Shown: positions 35,192 through 42,888 of the stretch, piece after piece
Position numbering within the stretch: the stretch's first letter is position 1
Layout of the letters: the number at the start of each line of letters is the position of its first letter
Assembly: GCF_000426245.1 (NCBI RefSeq)
Contig: NZ_AUEZ01000044.1
Coordinates: forward strand, 1 to 64,000
DNA: 64,000 bases
DNA from: Bradyrhizobium sp. Ai1a-2
Lineage (GTDB): Bacteria; Pseudomonadota; Alphaproteobacteria; Rhizobiales; Xanthobacteraceae
Reading direction: 5' to 3'
Program-made: the position numbers and the translations under genes
Notes under the pieces: model-generated
The model's input: the letters and a program-made list of their open reading frames with translations, nothing else
The model's database searches: none
What the model was told of the DNA's origin: nothing

Positions 35192-36208
35192 CTACTGCGC
35201 GAGCGCGTTGTACTTCGTGAGCGAGGCCTTCAGGTCGGCCATCGCGGCATCCGCATCGACGCCGGTCTTCTTGACGCCGTCGGACCAGGTCTTGACCAGC
35301 GGCTCGGCCGCCTTCTTCCACAGCGCGGTCTGCTCCGGTGTCAGCTTGTAGACCTCGTGGCCGGACTCGGCTTTTATCTTGTCGATGCCGGCATCCTCGA
35401 ACTTGCCCCAGTGTTCGCCTACGACGCCCGCCATTTCGGTCGAGCAGTTCTTGTCGATGGCGGCCTTCTGGCGGTCGGACATCGCGTTGTATTTGTCCTT
35501 GTTGATCACGAAGACGAAGGTCGTGACATAGAGCGGCGCCTCCATGTCGTATTTCGTCACCTTGTCGATGCCGAACAGCACCAGCGAGCCCCAGGGGAAA
35601 GTGACGCCGTCGGCAACGCCGCGCTCGATGATATCGCGCACTTCGGGCGCGGAGGACTGCACATTGGTGCCGCCGAGCGAGGTGACGAAATTGGCCATGG
35701 TGGCATGCGCGGGGCGGATCTTCAGGCCCTTGACGTCCTCAGGGACGACGATCTTCTTGGTGCGCGAATGGAACGAAGACGGCGAATGGACGAACGCCAG
35801 GCAGTATTTGACGTCCTTCATCTCCTTCTCGGCATATTTGCGGTACCAGGCATCCAGTCCCATCGAGCCGCCCTTGGCATCCGAGATCAGGAACGGTAGC
35901 TCGCCGGCGCCGACGATCGGGAAGCGGCCGGGCTGATAGCCCGGATTGACGTAGGTGACGTCGGCGATGCCGTCGCGCGCCATGTCGTAATGGTCGAAGG
36001 CCTTGCCGAGTTGCTGCGCCGGGAACACCTTGCCCTTGATGGTGCCGCCGGAATCCTTTTCCACGGCCGCGGCCCAATCTTCCAGGGATTTCTGCAGCGG
36101 ATGGGACGCGGGCACCCAATGCGAGATCTTCAGGTCGAAAGTCTTCTCCTGCCCAAACGCAGGCGTCACGCTGGCGGCCAAAAGCAACGCCAGAACCGTC
36201 TTCCTCAT
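35192..36208 (-). CDS. TRAP transporter periplasmic binding protein (DctP family, TarP-like candidate)
   Basis: A 338-residue secreted protein with signal peptide MRKTVLALLLAASVTPAFGQ. The mature part starts KTFDLKISHWVPASHPLQKSLEDWAAAVEK. The conserved carboxylate-binding arginine probably lies in LKIRPAHATMANFVTSLGGTNVQ. I chose the ATG at 36208 because AGGGAGAG precedes it. It is divergent from pobA and shares a 137-base control region holding an operator-like 15-mer also found in the phenylpropanoid cluster. Hence an aromatic acid such as 4-hydroxybenzoate or a hydroxycinnamate is the likely ligand, which is an inference. Confidence 0.85.
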   Translation of the reverse strand: MRKTVLALLLAASVTPAFGQEKTFDLKISHWVPASHPLQKSLEDWAAAVEKDSGGTIKGKVFPAQQLGKAFDHYDMARDGIADVTYVNPGYQPGRFPIVGAGELPFLISDAKGGSMGLDAWYRKYAEKEMKDVKYCLAFVHSPSSFHSRTKKIVVPEDVKGLKIRPAHATMANFVTSLGGTNVQSSAPEVRDIIERGVADGVTFPWGSLVLFGIDKVTKYDMEAPLYVTTFVFVINKDKYNAMSDRQKAAIDKNCSTEMAGVVGEHWGKFEDAGIDKIKAESGHEVYKLTPEQTALWKKAAEPLVKTWSDGVKKTGVDADAAMADLKASLTKYNALAQ

Positions 36209-36256
36209 CGGTATTCTCTCCCTCTTGCAGGCCTTTGGTGGCCCTTTGCGATTATT

Positions 36257-36271
36257 GTTATATGATATAAT
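36257..36271. promoter_or_regulatory. Operator-like 15-mer in the pobA/TRAP divergent promoter
   Basis: GTTATATGATATAAT matches 13 of 15 bases of the palindrome at 298-312. Its last six bases, TATAAT at 36266-36271, form a perfect -10 box toward pobA, although no good -35 lies at 17 bases. A protein bound here could block transcription in both directions. Confidence 0.5.
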
Positions 36272-36345
36272 TACCATTGCAAGCTGACGACAGCGGCCGG
36301 CCCGCCGGTATAAGCTGCAGCCTACAATATCGGGAGGAGCAAGTA

Positions 36346-37515
36346 TTGCGGTCAAAGGTAGCAATCATAGGCGCAGGTCCGGCAGGATTGTTGCTTGGGC
36401 AACTACTTCACGCTTACGGGATCGACAACGTCATCCTGGAACGGCAGACGGCGGACTACGTGCTGGCGCGGATCCGCGCCGGTCTCCTGGAAGAGGGCAC
36501 GGTCAGCCTGCTCGACGAAGTCGGCGCAGGGATGCGCGCCCATCACGAGGGGCTGGTCCATCACGGGTTGGAACTCGCGTTCGGCGGAGCTCGCCATCGC
36601 ATCGACATGCACGCAGCGACCGGCAAGACGGTCATGATCTACGGCCAGACCGAGGTGACGCTCGACCTGATGAACGCGCGGCAGAAGGCCGGGCTCACCA
36701 CCATCTACCGGGCCGCCGACGTCCAGCCGCATGATTTCGACACCGACCATCCGCGCGTCTCCTACGTGAAGGACGGCAAAGCAGGCGAGATCGCCTGCGA
36801 CTTCATTGCAGGCTGCGACGGTTTCCACGGAATCAGCCGCGCCAGTGTGCCGGCTTCCGCGATCAAGACGTATGAGCGGGTGTACCCGTTCGGCTGGCTC
36901 GGCATCCTCTCGGATACCCCTCCGGTCTCACCCGAGCTGATCTACAACAACCATGAGCGCGGCTTTGCGCTGTGCACGATGCGTTCGATGCACCGCAGCC
37001 GCTATTACGTGCAGTGTCCGCTCGACGATCACATCGACCAATGGCCCGATGAGCGTTTCTGGGACGAGCTGAAGCGCCGCGTCGACCAGAAGGCGGCGGA
37101 CGAGCTCGTCACCGGTCCCTCGATCGAGAAGAGCATCGCGCCGCTGCGCAGCTTCGTCGCCGAGCCGATGCGCTTCGGCAGGATGTTCCTCGCCGGCGAC
37201 GCCTCGCATATCGTGCCACCGACCGGCGCCAAGGGACTGAACCTCGCCGCCAGCGACGTGCATTACCTGTCGCAGGCGCTGCGTGAATATTACGACGAGA
37301 AATCCTCCGCCGGCATCGACGGCTATTCCGCCAGGGCGCTGGCGCGGGTCTGGAAGGCGGTGCGCTTCTCCTGGTGGATGACCTCGATGCTGCACAAATT
37401 CCCCGACCAAGGCGAATTCGGTGCAAGGATCCAGCTCGCGGAGCTGGACTATCTCGTCAGTTCCAGGGCGGCATCGACGTCGTTGTCGGAGAATTACGTC
37501 GGCCTGCCGTTGTAG
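36346..37515 (+). CDS. pobA: 4-hydroxybenzoate 3-monooxygenase
   Basis: A 389-residue flavoprotein aligning end to end with Pseudomonas PobA. The FAD motif GAGPAG is at 9-14, and the RIRAG segment (R42, R44) and YGQTEVTLDLM are present. GCDGFHGISR, YPFGWLG, SRYYVQ, FLAGDASHIVPPTGAKGLNLA and the C-terminal SENYVGLP also match. It hydroxylates 4-hydroxybenzoate to protocatechuate using NAD(P)H and oxygen. The start is a TTG at 36346 with GGGAGGAG six bases upstream; starting further upstream adds residues with no counterpart in PobA. No pobR gene is adjacent. Protocatechuate ring-cleavage genes are not in the window. It completes the route from hydroxycinnamates to the beta-ketoadipate pathway. 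Confidence 0.96.
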   Translation: MRSKVAIIGAGPAGLLLGQLLHAYGIDNVILERQTADYVLARIRAGLLEEGTVSLLDEVGAGMRAHHEGLVHHGLELAFGGARHRIDMHAATGKTVMIYGQTEVTLDLMNARQKAGLTTIYRAADVQPHDFDTDHPRVSYVKDGKAGEIACDFIAGCDGFHGISRASVPASAIKTYERVYPFGWLGILSDTPPVSPELIYNNHERGFALCTMRSMHRSRYYVQCPLDDHIDQWPDERFWDELKRRVDQKAADELVTGPSIEKSIAPLRSFVAEPMRFGRMFLAGDASHIVPPTGAKGLNLAASDVHYLSQALREYYDEKSSAGIDGYSARALARVWKAVRFSWWMTSMLHKFPDQGEFGARIQLAELDYLVSSRAASTSLSENYVGLPL

Positions 37516-37518
37516 AAT

Positions 37519-37607
37519 CGTAGGGTGGGTAGAGCGAAGCGAAACCCACCACCCTCGAGACATTGGCTGCGATTTGATGGGTTTCGCTTCGCTCTACCCA
37601 TCCTACG
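37519..37607. repeat. Dispersed palindromic element, GTAGGGTGGGTAGAGCG family, copy 3
   Basis: Inverted ends CGTAGGGTGGGTAGAGCGAAG and GCTCTACCCATCCTACG. It begins four bases after the pobA stop. Confidence 0.85.
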
Positions 37608-37615
37608 GGCCACAT

Positions 37616-37699
37616 CGTCATTGCAGGGAGCGAAGCGACGAAGCAATCCATGACGCCACGCGGGAAGGAATGGATTGCTTCGCTTCGCTCGCAATGACG
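37616..37699. repeat. Dispersed CGTCATTGC-type repeat
   Basis: The left end GTCATTGCAGGGAGCGAAGC and the right end GCTTCGCTCGCAATGACG are inverted copies around AAGCAATCCAT and its complement. This is a common intergenic element of Bradyrhizobium, as recalled. No gene lies between 37516 and 37812. Confidence 0.8.
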
Positions 37700-37812
37700 G
37701 CGGAGCGCGTTTCAAACATCCGCGCAGATGCCGTTTAAAACTTTGTATGCGGTGAAACTGTCATCGACATCGCGTTCAATGGTGCCGAGATCACCAGACA
37801 TACGGGCCGACC

Positions 37813-38247
37813 ATGAACAGCGATACTTCCGTCATTGCCGACATTCCCGAAGGCTTTGAGCCTCACTTCCGCAAGAGCCCGCTCACCGATCCCTGGGAGC
37901 CGCTTTATTCGAAGCGCACCGACAGCGCTGTGATCATGGGACTCAGGCTCGCAAAGGCGCATACCAACGCGCGCGGTCTGATCCATGGCGGATTGATCGC
38001 GGCGCTCTCCGACAACGCGATGGGCTATAGCTGCGCCCATGTGATGGGCTGGACATCGTCGCTGGTGACGGTTTCGCTTGCGGTCGATTTCATCGGCACC
38101 GCGGAGATCGGACAATGGCTCGCGGTCGAGACCGAGGTGATCAAGACCGGCAGCACGATCTGCTTCGCCCAGAGCCTGGTGAAGGCCGACGACGTCGTGA
38201 TCGCGCGGGCGAATGGGACGTTTCGCGTGGTGCCCAAAAGGGAATGA
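37813..38247 (+). CDS. PaaI-type hotdog thioesterase
   Basis: A 144-residue single-domain hotdog thioesterase. The active-site loop ARGLIHGGLIAALSDNAMGYSC has the HGG and the downstream Asp characteristic of the PaaI/YigI group, followed by the beta strands SSLVTVSLAVDFIGTAEIG. It would hydrolyse an acyl- or aryl-CoA, rescuing trapped CoA. It is in the same orientation as pobA but separated by two repeats, so co-transcription is uncertain. It is distinct from the 4-hydroxybenzoyl-CoA thioesterase-type protein at 3819. Confidence 0.8.
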   Translation: MNSDTSVIADIPEGFEPHFRKSPLTDPWEPLYSKRTDSAVIMGLRLAKAHTNARGLIHGGLIAALSDNAMGYSCAHVMGWTSSLVTVSLAVDFIGTAEIGQWLAVETEVIKTGSTICFAQSLVKADDVVIARANGTFRVVPKRE

Positions 38248-38255
38248 CGGCGATA

Positions 38256-38356
38256 GAGCGTTTTCGAGCGAAGTGGACACCGGTTCGCGTGAAGAAAACG
38301 CGTCAAAAACAAGAATCTAGAGCTTCCGTTCTGATTCAATCAGAACCGAAGCTCTA
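38256..38356. repeat. Dispersed AGAGCGTTTTCGAGCGAAGTGG element with a terminal 39-base palindrome
   Basis: The first part resembles a widespread Rhizobiales repeat. The last 39 bases (38318-38356) are an inverted repeat with TAGAGCTTC at one end and GAAGCTCTA at the other. It lies between convergent genes and could act as a two-way terminator. Its final CTA is the complement of the LysR stop codon. Confidence 0.75.
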
Positions 38357-39247
38357 GGTAAACTTCCAGTCCGCGGTCTCGGTGACGAGATCGATGAAGC
38401 TGCGCACCTTGGCCGAAAGCAGGCGCGAGGTCGGATAGACGATGTGGATCGGCAGCGACGGTTGCTCGAATTTCGCCAACACGATCCTGAGCCGCCCTGC
38501 CTTCAGCGAGGCTGCCGCCTGGTAGGCGAGCACCCGCGTCAAGCCGCCGCCGGCTTCGGCATATTGGATCGCGGCGTCGGCGCTGTTGGATGAGAAGCGC
38601 GGGCTCGGAGAAACTCGAACCTCGTGCCCGTCGTCGACGAAGCGCCAGTCCGGCGCCGCCGACATGGCGCCGAACTGAATGGTGTCGTGCGCTGATATAT
38701 CCGAGGGCCGCTTCGGCTCGCCGCGGGCGTTCAGATACTCCTTCGACGCCACCACGACGCGCCGCATCTCGCCGACATGGCGTGCAACGAGTGTCGAGTC
38801 CGGCAGGTGCCCGATCCTGACGGCAAGGTCGACGCCCTCCTCCACCAGGTTGATCATGCGGTCTGAGAGCCTGAGGTCCGCGCCGACGTCGGAATAGCGC
38901 TTCAGGTAGGCGGTCACCATCGGACTGACATGCAGGCGGCCGAAACCGACCGGCGCCGAGATCACCAATCGCCCGGCCGGGCGCGTGCGTTCGCCCTCGA
39001 CCGCCTCCTCGGCCTCTTCGAGATCGGCAAGAATGCGCCTGATACGCTCGAGATAGCGCGAGCCGGCATCGGTCAGGGTCACCGATCGCGTGGTCCGCTG
39101 CAACAGCCGTGCGCCGAGCCGTTCCTCCAGCGCCGCGATCATCCGGGTTACGGCCGATGGCGACAGTCCGAGCCTTCGAGCCGCGGGGGCGAAGCCCTGC
39201 AGATCGGCCACGGCAACGAACGCCTGCATGGCATCAATGCGGTCCAT
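38354..39247 (-). CDS. LysR-family transcriptional regulator
   Basis: A 297-residue LysR protein. The helix-turn-helix reads GFAPAARRLGLSPSAVTRMIAALEERLGARLLQRTTRSVTLTDAG, and the effector domain starts RPAGRLVISAPVGFGR. It belongs to the CrgA/DsdC-like subgroup that often controls a neighbouring oxidoreductase. The ATG at 39247 is preferred over a start 12 codons upstream that lacks family similarity. It is divergent from the PPOX gene, and two inverted repeats with N5 spacers lie between them. Its stop codon comes from a dispersed repeat. Confidence 0.88.
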   Translation of the reverse strand: MDRIDAMQAFVAVADLQGFAPAARRLGLSPSAVTRMIAALEERLGARLLQRTTRSVTLTDAGSRYLERIRRILADLEEAEEAVEGERTRPAGRLVISAPVGFGRLHVSPMVTAYLKRYSDVGADLRLSDRMINLVEEGVDLAVRIGHLPDSTLVARHVGEMRRVVVASKEYLNARGEPKRPSDISAHDTIQFGAMSAAPDWRFVDDGHEVRVSPSPRFSSNSADAAIQYAEAGGGLTRVLAYQAAASLKAGRLRIVLAKFEQPSLPIHIVYPTSRLLSAKVRSFIDLVTETADWKFT

Positions 39248-39254
39248 CGCACTA

Positions 39255-39295
39255 TTGCATAATCTGCAACAGTGAAGTGTCAATCACCTTGATTG
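39255..39295. promoter_or_regulatory. Twin LysR-type binding-site candidates
   Basis: TTGCA-N5-TGCAA (39255-39269, of the T-N11-A type) and CAATC-N5-GATTG (39281-39295) are two inverted repeats centred 26 bases apart between lysR and the PPOX gene. A LysR tetramer typically contacts two such sites. Confidence 0.5.
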
Positions 39296-39365
39296 TTCAA
39301 ATCTGAGAACGATCCCATTTTTAGCGGTGAAACGACGCTTTGGTGTTCCATACAGGGAGGCTTGA

Positions 39366-39998
39366 ATGTCCGACACCCAGACCTATCCCAGCGACGTCGC
39401 GTTCACGCCGGCGGTGAAGACGATCCAGGCGCGCAAAGGCTCGCGCGAGGCCTATGCCCAGGCCGAACGGCGTGGTTGGCGCACGGAGATCGACGAGAAC
39501 CTCTCGGCATTCCTCGCCAACGCCAACAGCTTGTATTTCGCGACGGCGTCTGCCGACGGCCAGCCCTACATCCAGCACCGCGGGGGACCGAAGGGATTCA
39601 TCCACGTCCTGGACGCCAGTACCATCGCGTTCGCTGACTTCAGCGGCAACCGGCAGTACATCACCCAAGGTAACCTTACGGAGAATCCGAAGGCCTACAT
39701 CTTCGTGATGGACTACGCGCATCGCAGACGGGTCAAGCTCTGGGGCGAAGCGCGCGTGGTCGACGATGACCCCGCGCTGACGCAATCGCTGATGCCCAGA
39801 GGTTACAGGGCGCGGCCCGAGCAGGTGATCCTGTTCAAGATATCCGCCTGGGACACCAACTGCCCGCAGCACATTCCGCAGAAGTTCGATGCTGCGGATG
39901 TCGCGGCGGCGTTGGCCGCACGCAACGCACGCATCGCCGAGCTCGAGGCAGAGCTGGCCGCATTGAAAGCCGAGCCCCAGCCCGCGCCCTCGTCGTAG
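39366..39998 (+). CDS. Pyridoxamine 5'-phosphate oxidase-related FMN-binding protein
   Basis: A 210-residue split-barrel flavoprotein. The core resembles PPOX-type proteins: LSAFLANANSLYFATASADGQPYIQHRGGPKGFIHVLD, ADFSGNRQYITQGNLTENPKAYIFVMDYAHRRRVKLWGEARVV. A short Ala/Glu-rich helix near residue 180 (AALAARNARIAELEAELAALK) probably forms a coiled coil. GGGAGG precedes the ATG. It is divergent from LysR and its likely target. Function could be a flavin-linked reductase or oxidase; it lacks evidence for being true PdxH. Confidence 0.8.
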   Translation: MSDTQTYPSDVAFTPAVKTIQARKGSREAYAQAERRGWRTEIDENLSAFLANANSLYFATASADGQPYIQHRGGPKGFIHVLDASTIAFADFSGNRQYITQGNLTENPKAYIFVMDYAHRRRVKLWGEARVVDDDPALTQSLMPRGYRARPEQVILFKISAWDTNCPQHIPQKFDAADVAAALAARNARIAELEAELAALKAEPQPAPSS

Positions 39999-40727
39999 CT
40001 AAGCCGCTTCGCGCACGGGCGACCAGGCGAACTCGGGATAATATTGCCCCATCATCCGATCGGCATAGTCGATGAGATTCCTGAACTTCTCGGTGCGCGC
40101 GCGTAGCGGCGAATCGAAGAACGGTGTCAGGATTCCCGCGAGCGCTCCGAACGCGGTGGCGTCGGTGCCGCACGGTGCGTCGCCCATCAAATACGGCTTG
40201 TCGCCAAGCTGTACGGAAAGCGCAAACAGCGAGCGGATGGCGAGGTCGATGTCCTCATCGGGCGCATGGCGGCCGAGGCCAGACAAGAGATAGTTTTCGG
40301 CGACACGGAACTGCGCATCCTCGCGCAGTTTCTCGCGCAGATGCTCGGGCGCGCCGTCAAAGAAATGCGCGGGCCCCTTGGCGAAATTGGTTTCATCGAC
40401 CCAGCGTGCGCCGACCAGGGCCCAATAGACGTGATGCTCGATCATCCGTTCGAATGCCCAGGCCTGCGCGCGCGCCTGCAAGCTCAAGGGCGCATCGAAA
40501 TCGAAACCGTATTTGCCTTCGATATGCGCGCGGATGAAGGTCGAATCGGCGATTGTCTCCGCTTCGTCCCGGATATAGGGCAATTGCCCCTTAGGCGAAC
40601 TCGGCGGCACTGCCTTTTCCTTGCAATAGGCAAGCCCGGCCATTTTCAATTGGACCTCGGTCTTGGTCACGAACGGGCTGATTTCCGGCAAGCCGAACCC
40701 CGGACCGAAGCCATGGAGAATGATCAT
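39999..40727 (-). CDS. Glutathione S-transferase-like protein (Faxc/metaxin-type)
   Basis: A 242-residue protein with a GST-type N-terminal domain (MIILHGFGPGFGLPEISPFVTKTEVQLKMAGLAY, then KGQLPYIRDEAETIADSTFIRAHIE) and a helical C-terminal domain ending SLFALSVQLGDKPYLMGDAPCGTDATAFGALAGIL. The DSTFI segment replaces the usual ESxAI. GGGAGG lies six bases before the ATG. The stop abuts that of the PPOX gene, so the two are convergent with no gap. A strong palindromic operator (40770-40799) lies 43 bases upstream, matching one before the WYL regulator gene. This suggests repression by that regulator. Confidence 0.82.
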   Translation of the reverse strand: MIILHGFGPGFGLPEISPFVTKTEVQLKMAGLAYCKEKAVPPSSPKGQLPYIRDEAETIADSTFIRAHIEGKYGFDFDAPLSLQARAQAWAFERMIEHHVYWALVGARWVDETNFAKGPAHFFDGAPEHLREKLREDAQFRVAENYLLSGLGRHAPDEDIDLAIRSLFALSVQLGDKPYLMGDAPCGTDATAFGALAGILTPFFDSPLRARTEKFRNLIDYADRMMGQYYPEFAWSPVREAA

Positions 40728-40761
40728 CTGGAGCCTCCCATTACCAAAAACGATGCCAAAA

Positions 40762-41034
40762 CTAGCGACCCCCTGCTGCCACCATGGTGTCAGCAGGGGT
40801 AAAATGGGTGGCCAAACGAACCCGTTTCACGAGGCGGCGGCTCCGGAAAACCAGGTGCCTCCCGCCGGCCGTCAACAGGGCGACGATCGAACGCAGGGCC
40901 AGTTCGATCAGCGCCCAACGCAGATCAGAGGAGACGGTGTGGATCGTGACGAGCTGTTCCAGGGCAAAGGTTTGGGCTCGCCTGAACCTTTCGAGACGGC
41001 TATGGAGGCCGCCCTTACTAAGATGACTCAGCAT
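40762..41034 (-). CDS. Small uncharacterised basic protein between two operators
   Basis: A possible 90-residue protein, MLSHLSKGGLHSRLERF onward, with a hydrophobic-helical centre (SDLRWALIELALRSIVALLTAG) and a basic C-terminal part. GAAGGG lies eight bases before the ATG; a TTG two codons upstream is the alternative. Its 3' end runs through the operator at 40770-40799, so its tail (ADTMVAAGGR) is encoded by the palindrome and could be fortuitous. I recognise no family. The opposite-strand reading is Gln/Gly-rich and less protein-like. Confidence 0.35.
   Translation of the reverse strand: MLSHLSKGGLHSRLERFRRAQTFALEQLVTIHTVSSDLRWALIELALRSIVALLTAGGRHLVFRSRRLVKRVRLATHFTPADTMVAAGGR
40770..40799. 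promoter_or_regulatory. Palindromic operator candidate upstream of the GST gene
   Basis: A 30-base inverted repeat with 14 of 15 pairs matching (left half CCCCTGCTGCCACCA, right half TGGTGTCAGCAGGGG). The same sequence context TAGCGACCCCCTGCTGCCA recurs at 41071-41089 before the WYL gene. Confidence 0.65.
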
Positions 41035-41077
41035 GGACAAATTCCCTTCAGTTGAGGTGTTGTCCTGTTATAGCGAC

Positions 41078-41107
41078 CCCCTGCTGCCAACATCCTGTCA
41101 GCAGCGG
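41078..41107. promoter_or_regulatory. Palindromic operator candidate upstream of the WYL regulator gene
   Basis: A related 30-base inverted repeat (11 of 15 pairs) with halves CCCCTGCTGCCAACA and TCCTGTCAGCAGCGG. It ends 83 bases before the WYL gene, as expected for autoregulation. Confidence 0.6.
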
Positions 41108-41190
41108 CAAGGCCGACCTTGGGAAAAATCGACGCCCGGAACAGGCGGGCCAAAGAGGCCAGGTAAAGAGACCGACCAAAGAGAGCTGCC

Positions 41191-41889
41191 ATGAGACGCG
41201 CCGACCGGCTGTTTCAGATCATCCAGGTGCTTCGGCGCACCCGCAAACCGCTGACCGCGGATGCGATCGCCGCCGAACTCGAGACATCCAAGCGCACGAT
41301 CTATCGCGACATCGCGACCCTGATCGAACAGCGCGTGCCGATCCGCGGCGAAGCCGGCATGGGCTACATCCTGGAAAAGGGATTCGACCTGCCGCCCTTG
41401 ATGCTGACGCCCGACGAGATCGAGGCCTGCGTGCTCGGCGCGAGCTGGGTCACGGGCCACGCCGATCCGGCGCTGGCGCGCGCCGCGGAGGACTTGATGG
41501 CGAAGATCGCCGATACCGTGCCGGAGCGCTTGCGGCCGTTCGTGCTCGAGCCCGCAAGCCGCGCCCGTTCAGCCTGGAACCGGGAGCCTGACCGCATCGA
41601 CATGGTGAGGACACGCGCGCAGATCCACGACGGCAAGAAGATCACGCTGAACTATCGCGATGAACGTGGCCGCGACACCGAACGCACGATCTGGCCGATC
41701 GCGGTCGGCTATCACGAAGCGGTGCGGATCCTGGCGGCATGGTGCGAGCTGCGGAAGGATTTCCGCAGTTTCCGTACCGACCGCGTGGTCAACGCGATCT
41801 ATCATGACGAGAAATATCCTGAGAGGCGCGACCTGTTGCGGGCGCGCTGGCGCCGCAGCCTGGTCTGGGAAGCGCCGAAGGACATCTGA
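41191..41889 (+). CDS. YafY-type HTH/WYL-domain transcriptional regulator
   Basis: A 232-residue regulator. The N-terminal helix-turn-helix reads LFQIIQVLRRTRKPLTADAIAAELETSKRTIYRDIATLIEQ, and the C-terminal WYL region contains ITLNYRDERGRDTERTIWPIAVGYHEAVRILAAWCELRKDFRSFRTDRV. WYL proteins sense ligands or nucleic acids. The YafY group usually represses nearby detoxification genes. Its stop overlaps the start of the YkgJ gene (TGATG), so they are coupled. Two similar palindromes, one before this gene and one before the GST gene, are likely binding sites. Confidence 0.87.
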   Translation: MRRADRLFQIIQVLRRTRKPLTADAIAAELETSKRTIYRDIATLIEQRVPIRGEAGMGYILEKGFDLPPLMLTPDEIEACVLGASWVTGHADPALARAAEDLMAKIADTVPERLRPFVLEPASRARSAWNREPDRIDMVRTRAQIHDGKKITLNYRDERGRDTERTIWPIAVGYHEAVRILAAWCELRKDFRSFRTDRVVNAIYHDEKYPERRDLLRARWRRSLVWEAPKDI

Positions 41890-42209
41890 TGACGATCGAA
41901 AATGCGACCGAGAATCCCTGCCAGGCTTGCGGCGCGTGCTGCTTTTATTCGGAGAACTGGCCCCGCTTCACCACCGAGGACGATGCGGAGCTCGACCTGA
42001 TCCCGCAGCAATATGTCAATGCAAGGCAATCCGGCATGCGCTGCGATGGTGACCGCTGCTCGGCACTGTCAGGCAAGATCGGCGTCGCCACGAGCTGCGC
42101 GATCTACGCGATACGGCCGGAGGTCTGCCGCACCTGCATGCCCGGCGATGCCGAATGCGCAATGGCGCGACGCCGGCACGGACTGCCGGTGTTGGCAGTT
42201 GAATCGTAG
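41889..42209 (+). CDS. YkgJ-family cysteine-cluster protein
   Basis: A 106-residue protein with the N-terminal cluster CQACGACC and further cysteines in MRCDGDRCSAL, TSCAIYAIRPEVCRTCMPGDAEC. This is the pattern of YkgJ (CxxCxxCC) proteins predicted to bind zinc or an iron-sulfur cluster. Function is unknown. It is translationally coupled to the WYL regulator. The stop codon TAG at 42207-42209 lies inside a dispersed palindromic element, so the native C-terminus may have been trimmed or extended by insertion of the element. Confidence 0.8.
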   Translation: MTIENATENPCQACGACCFYSENWPRFTTEDDAELDLIPQQYVNARQSGMRCDGDRCSALSGKIGVATSCAIYAIRPEVCRTCMPGDAECAMARRRHGLPVLAVES

Positions 42210-42292
42210 CCCGGATGGAGCGAAGCGCAATCCGGGGCGCTCTCGCAGACGGATAGAGCTACCCGGATTTCGCTTCGCTCCATCCGGGCTAC
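42205..42292. repeat. Dispersed palindromic element, GTAGCCCGGATGGAGCG variant
   Basis: Inverted ends CGTAGCCCGGATGGAGCGAAG and CTTCGCTCCATCCGGGCTAC. It overlaps the end of the YkgJ gene and provides its stop codon. Confidence 0.85.
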
Positions 42293-42315
42293 AAGGCTAT
42301 GTGGTCGTGGTGCGT

Positions 42316-42714
42316 TCAGACCGTGACCGCTTCAGCAACCTCTTCCTCGTCGAGGTCGTCGACGATCGGCACAAAGGTCGCGAGCGGCTTGGTCGACAGC
42401 GTGATCGGCTTGCGGCTGCCATGCGATGGCGTTGCTGTGCGGGCCGGTTGTCGGGACAGTTTATAAAGGTTGCTGCCGACGTGGCCGCCGAAATAAACGA
42501 GCTCGCGTTCGCTGCAGCTTGCGGCGATCGCCAGCGCCAGCGAATGCAGATGATGGCGGCGATAGCAGAACAGCGCCAGCATTGCCCTGACATCGGACGA
42601 GACGCTCTCGACCAGGGCCTGAAGGCCGGCAGGGTTGGCACGGTACATCTGTCCGAGCAGTTCCTCGCGGACCGGGCAAACGTCGTTCTCGAAGGCATTG
42701 CGGCTTGAAAACAT
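42316..42714 (-). CDS. Conserved-looking hypothetical protein
   Basis: A 132-residue protein starting MFSSRNAFENDVCPVREELLGQMYRANPAGLQALVESVSSDVRAMLALFCYRRHHLHSLALAIAASC. The first 80 residues look like a compact helical domain, followed by a Ser/Thr/Pro-rich, probably disordered, acidic tail ending DLDEEEVAEAVTV. GGGAGAA precedes the chosen ATG at 42714. I recall similar small proteins of unknown function in other Bradyrhizobium genomes but cannot name a family. It lies alone between a repeat and the DUF3307 gene. Confidence 0.6.
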   Translation of the reverse strand: MFSSRNAFENDVCPVREELLGQMYRANPAGLQALVESVSSDVRAMLALFCYRRHHLHSLALAIAASCSERELVYFGGHVGSNLYKLSRQPARTATPSHGSRKPITLSTKPLATFVPIVDDLDEEEVAEAVTV

Positions 42715-42888
42715 TGCAGTTCTCCCTGATCCGGAAGATGCCGTGCAATTCTCTAACGAAGGGTTAACCACGGGCTCCGGTAGTCATCCGGGGTAGTTGC
42801 CATTCTTGAGCGAATCAGAGCGCGCCGCGTCGTTCCGGGGCGATGCGAAGCGTCGAGCCCGGAATCACGAGGCTCCAAAGGACGCAAT

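Noticed and set aside
33184..36208. Naming the TRAP system as a C4-dicarboxylate (dctPQM) transporter
   Set aside because: Family names do not fix the substrate; the divergent pobA gene and the shared 15-mer favour an aromatic acid.
36209..36364. N-terminal extension of the TRAP binding protein
   Set aside because: It would bury a normal signal peptide behind about 50 residues, and the ATG at 36208 has its own ribosome site.
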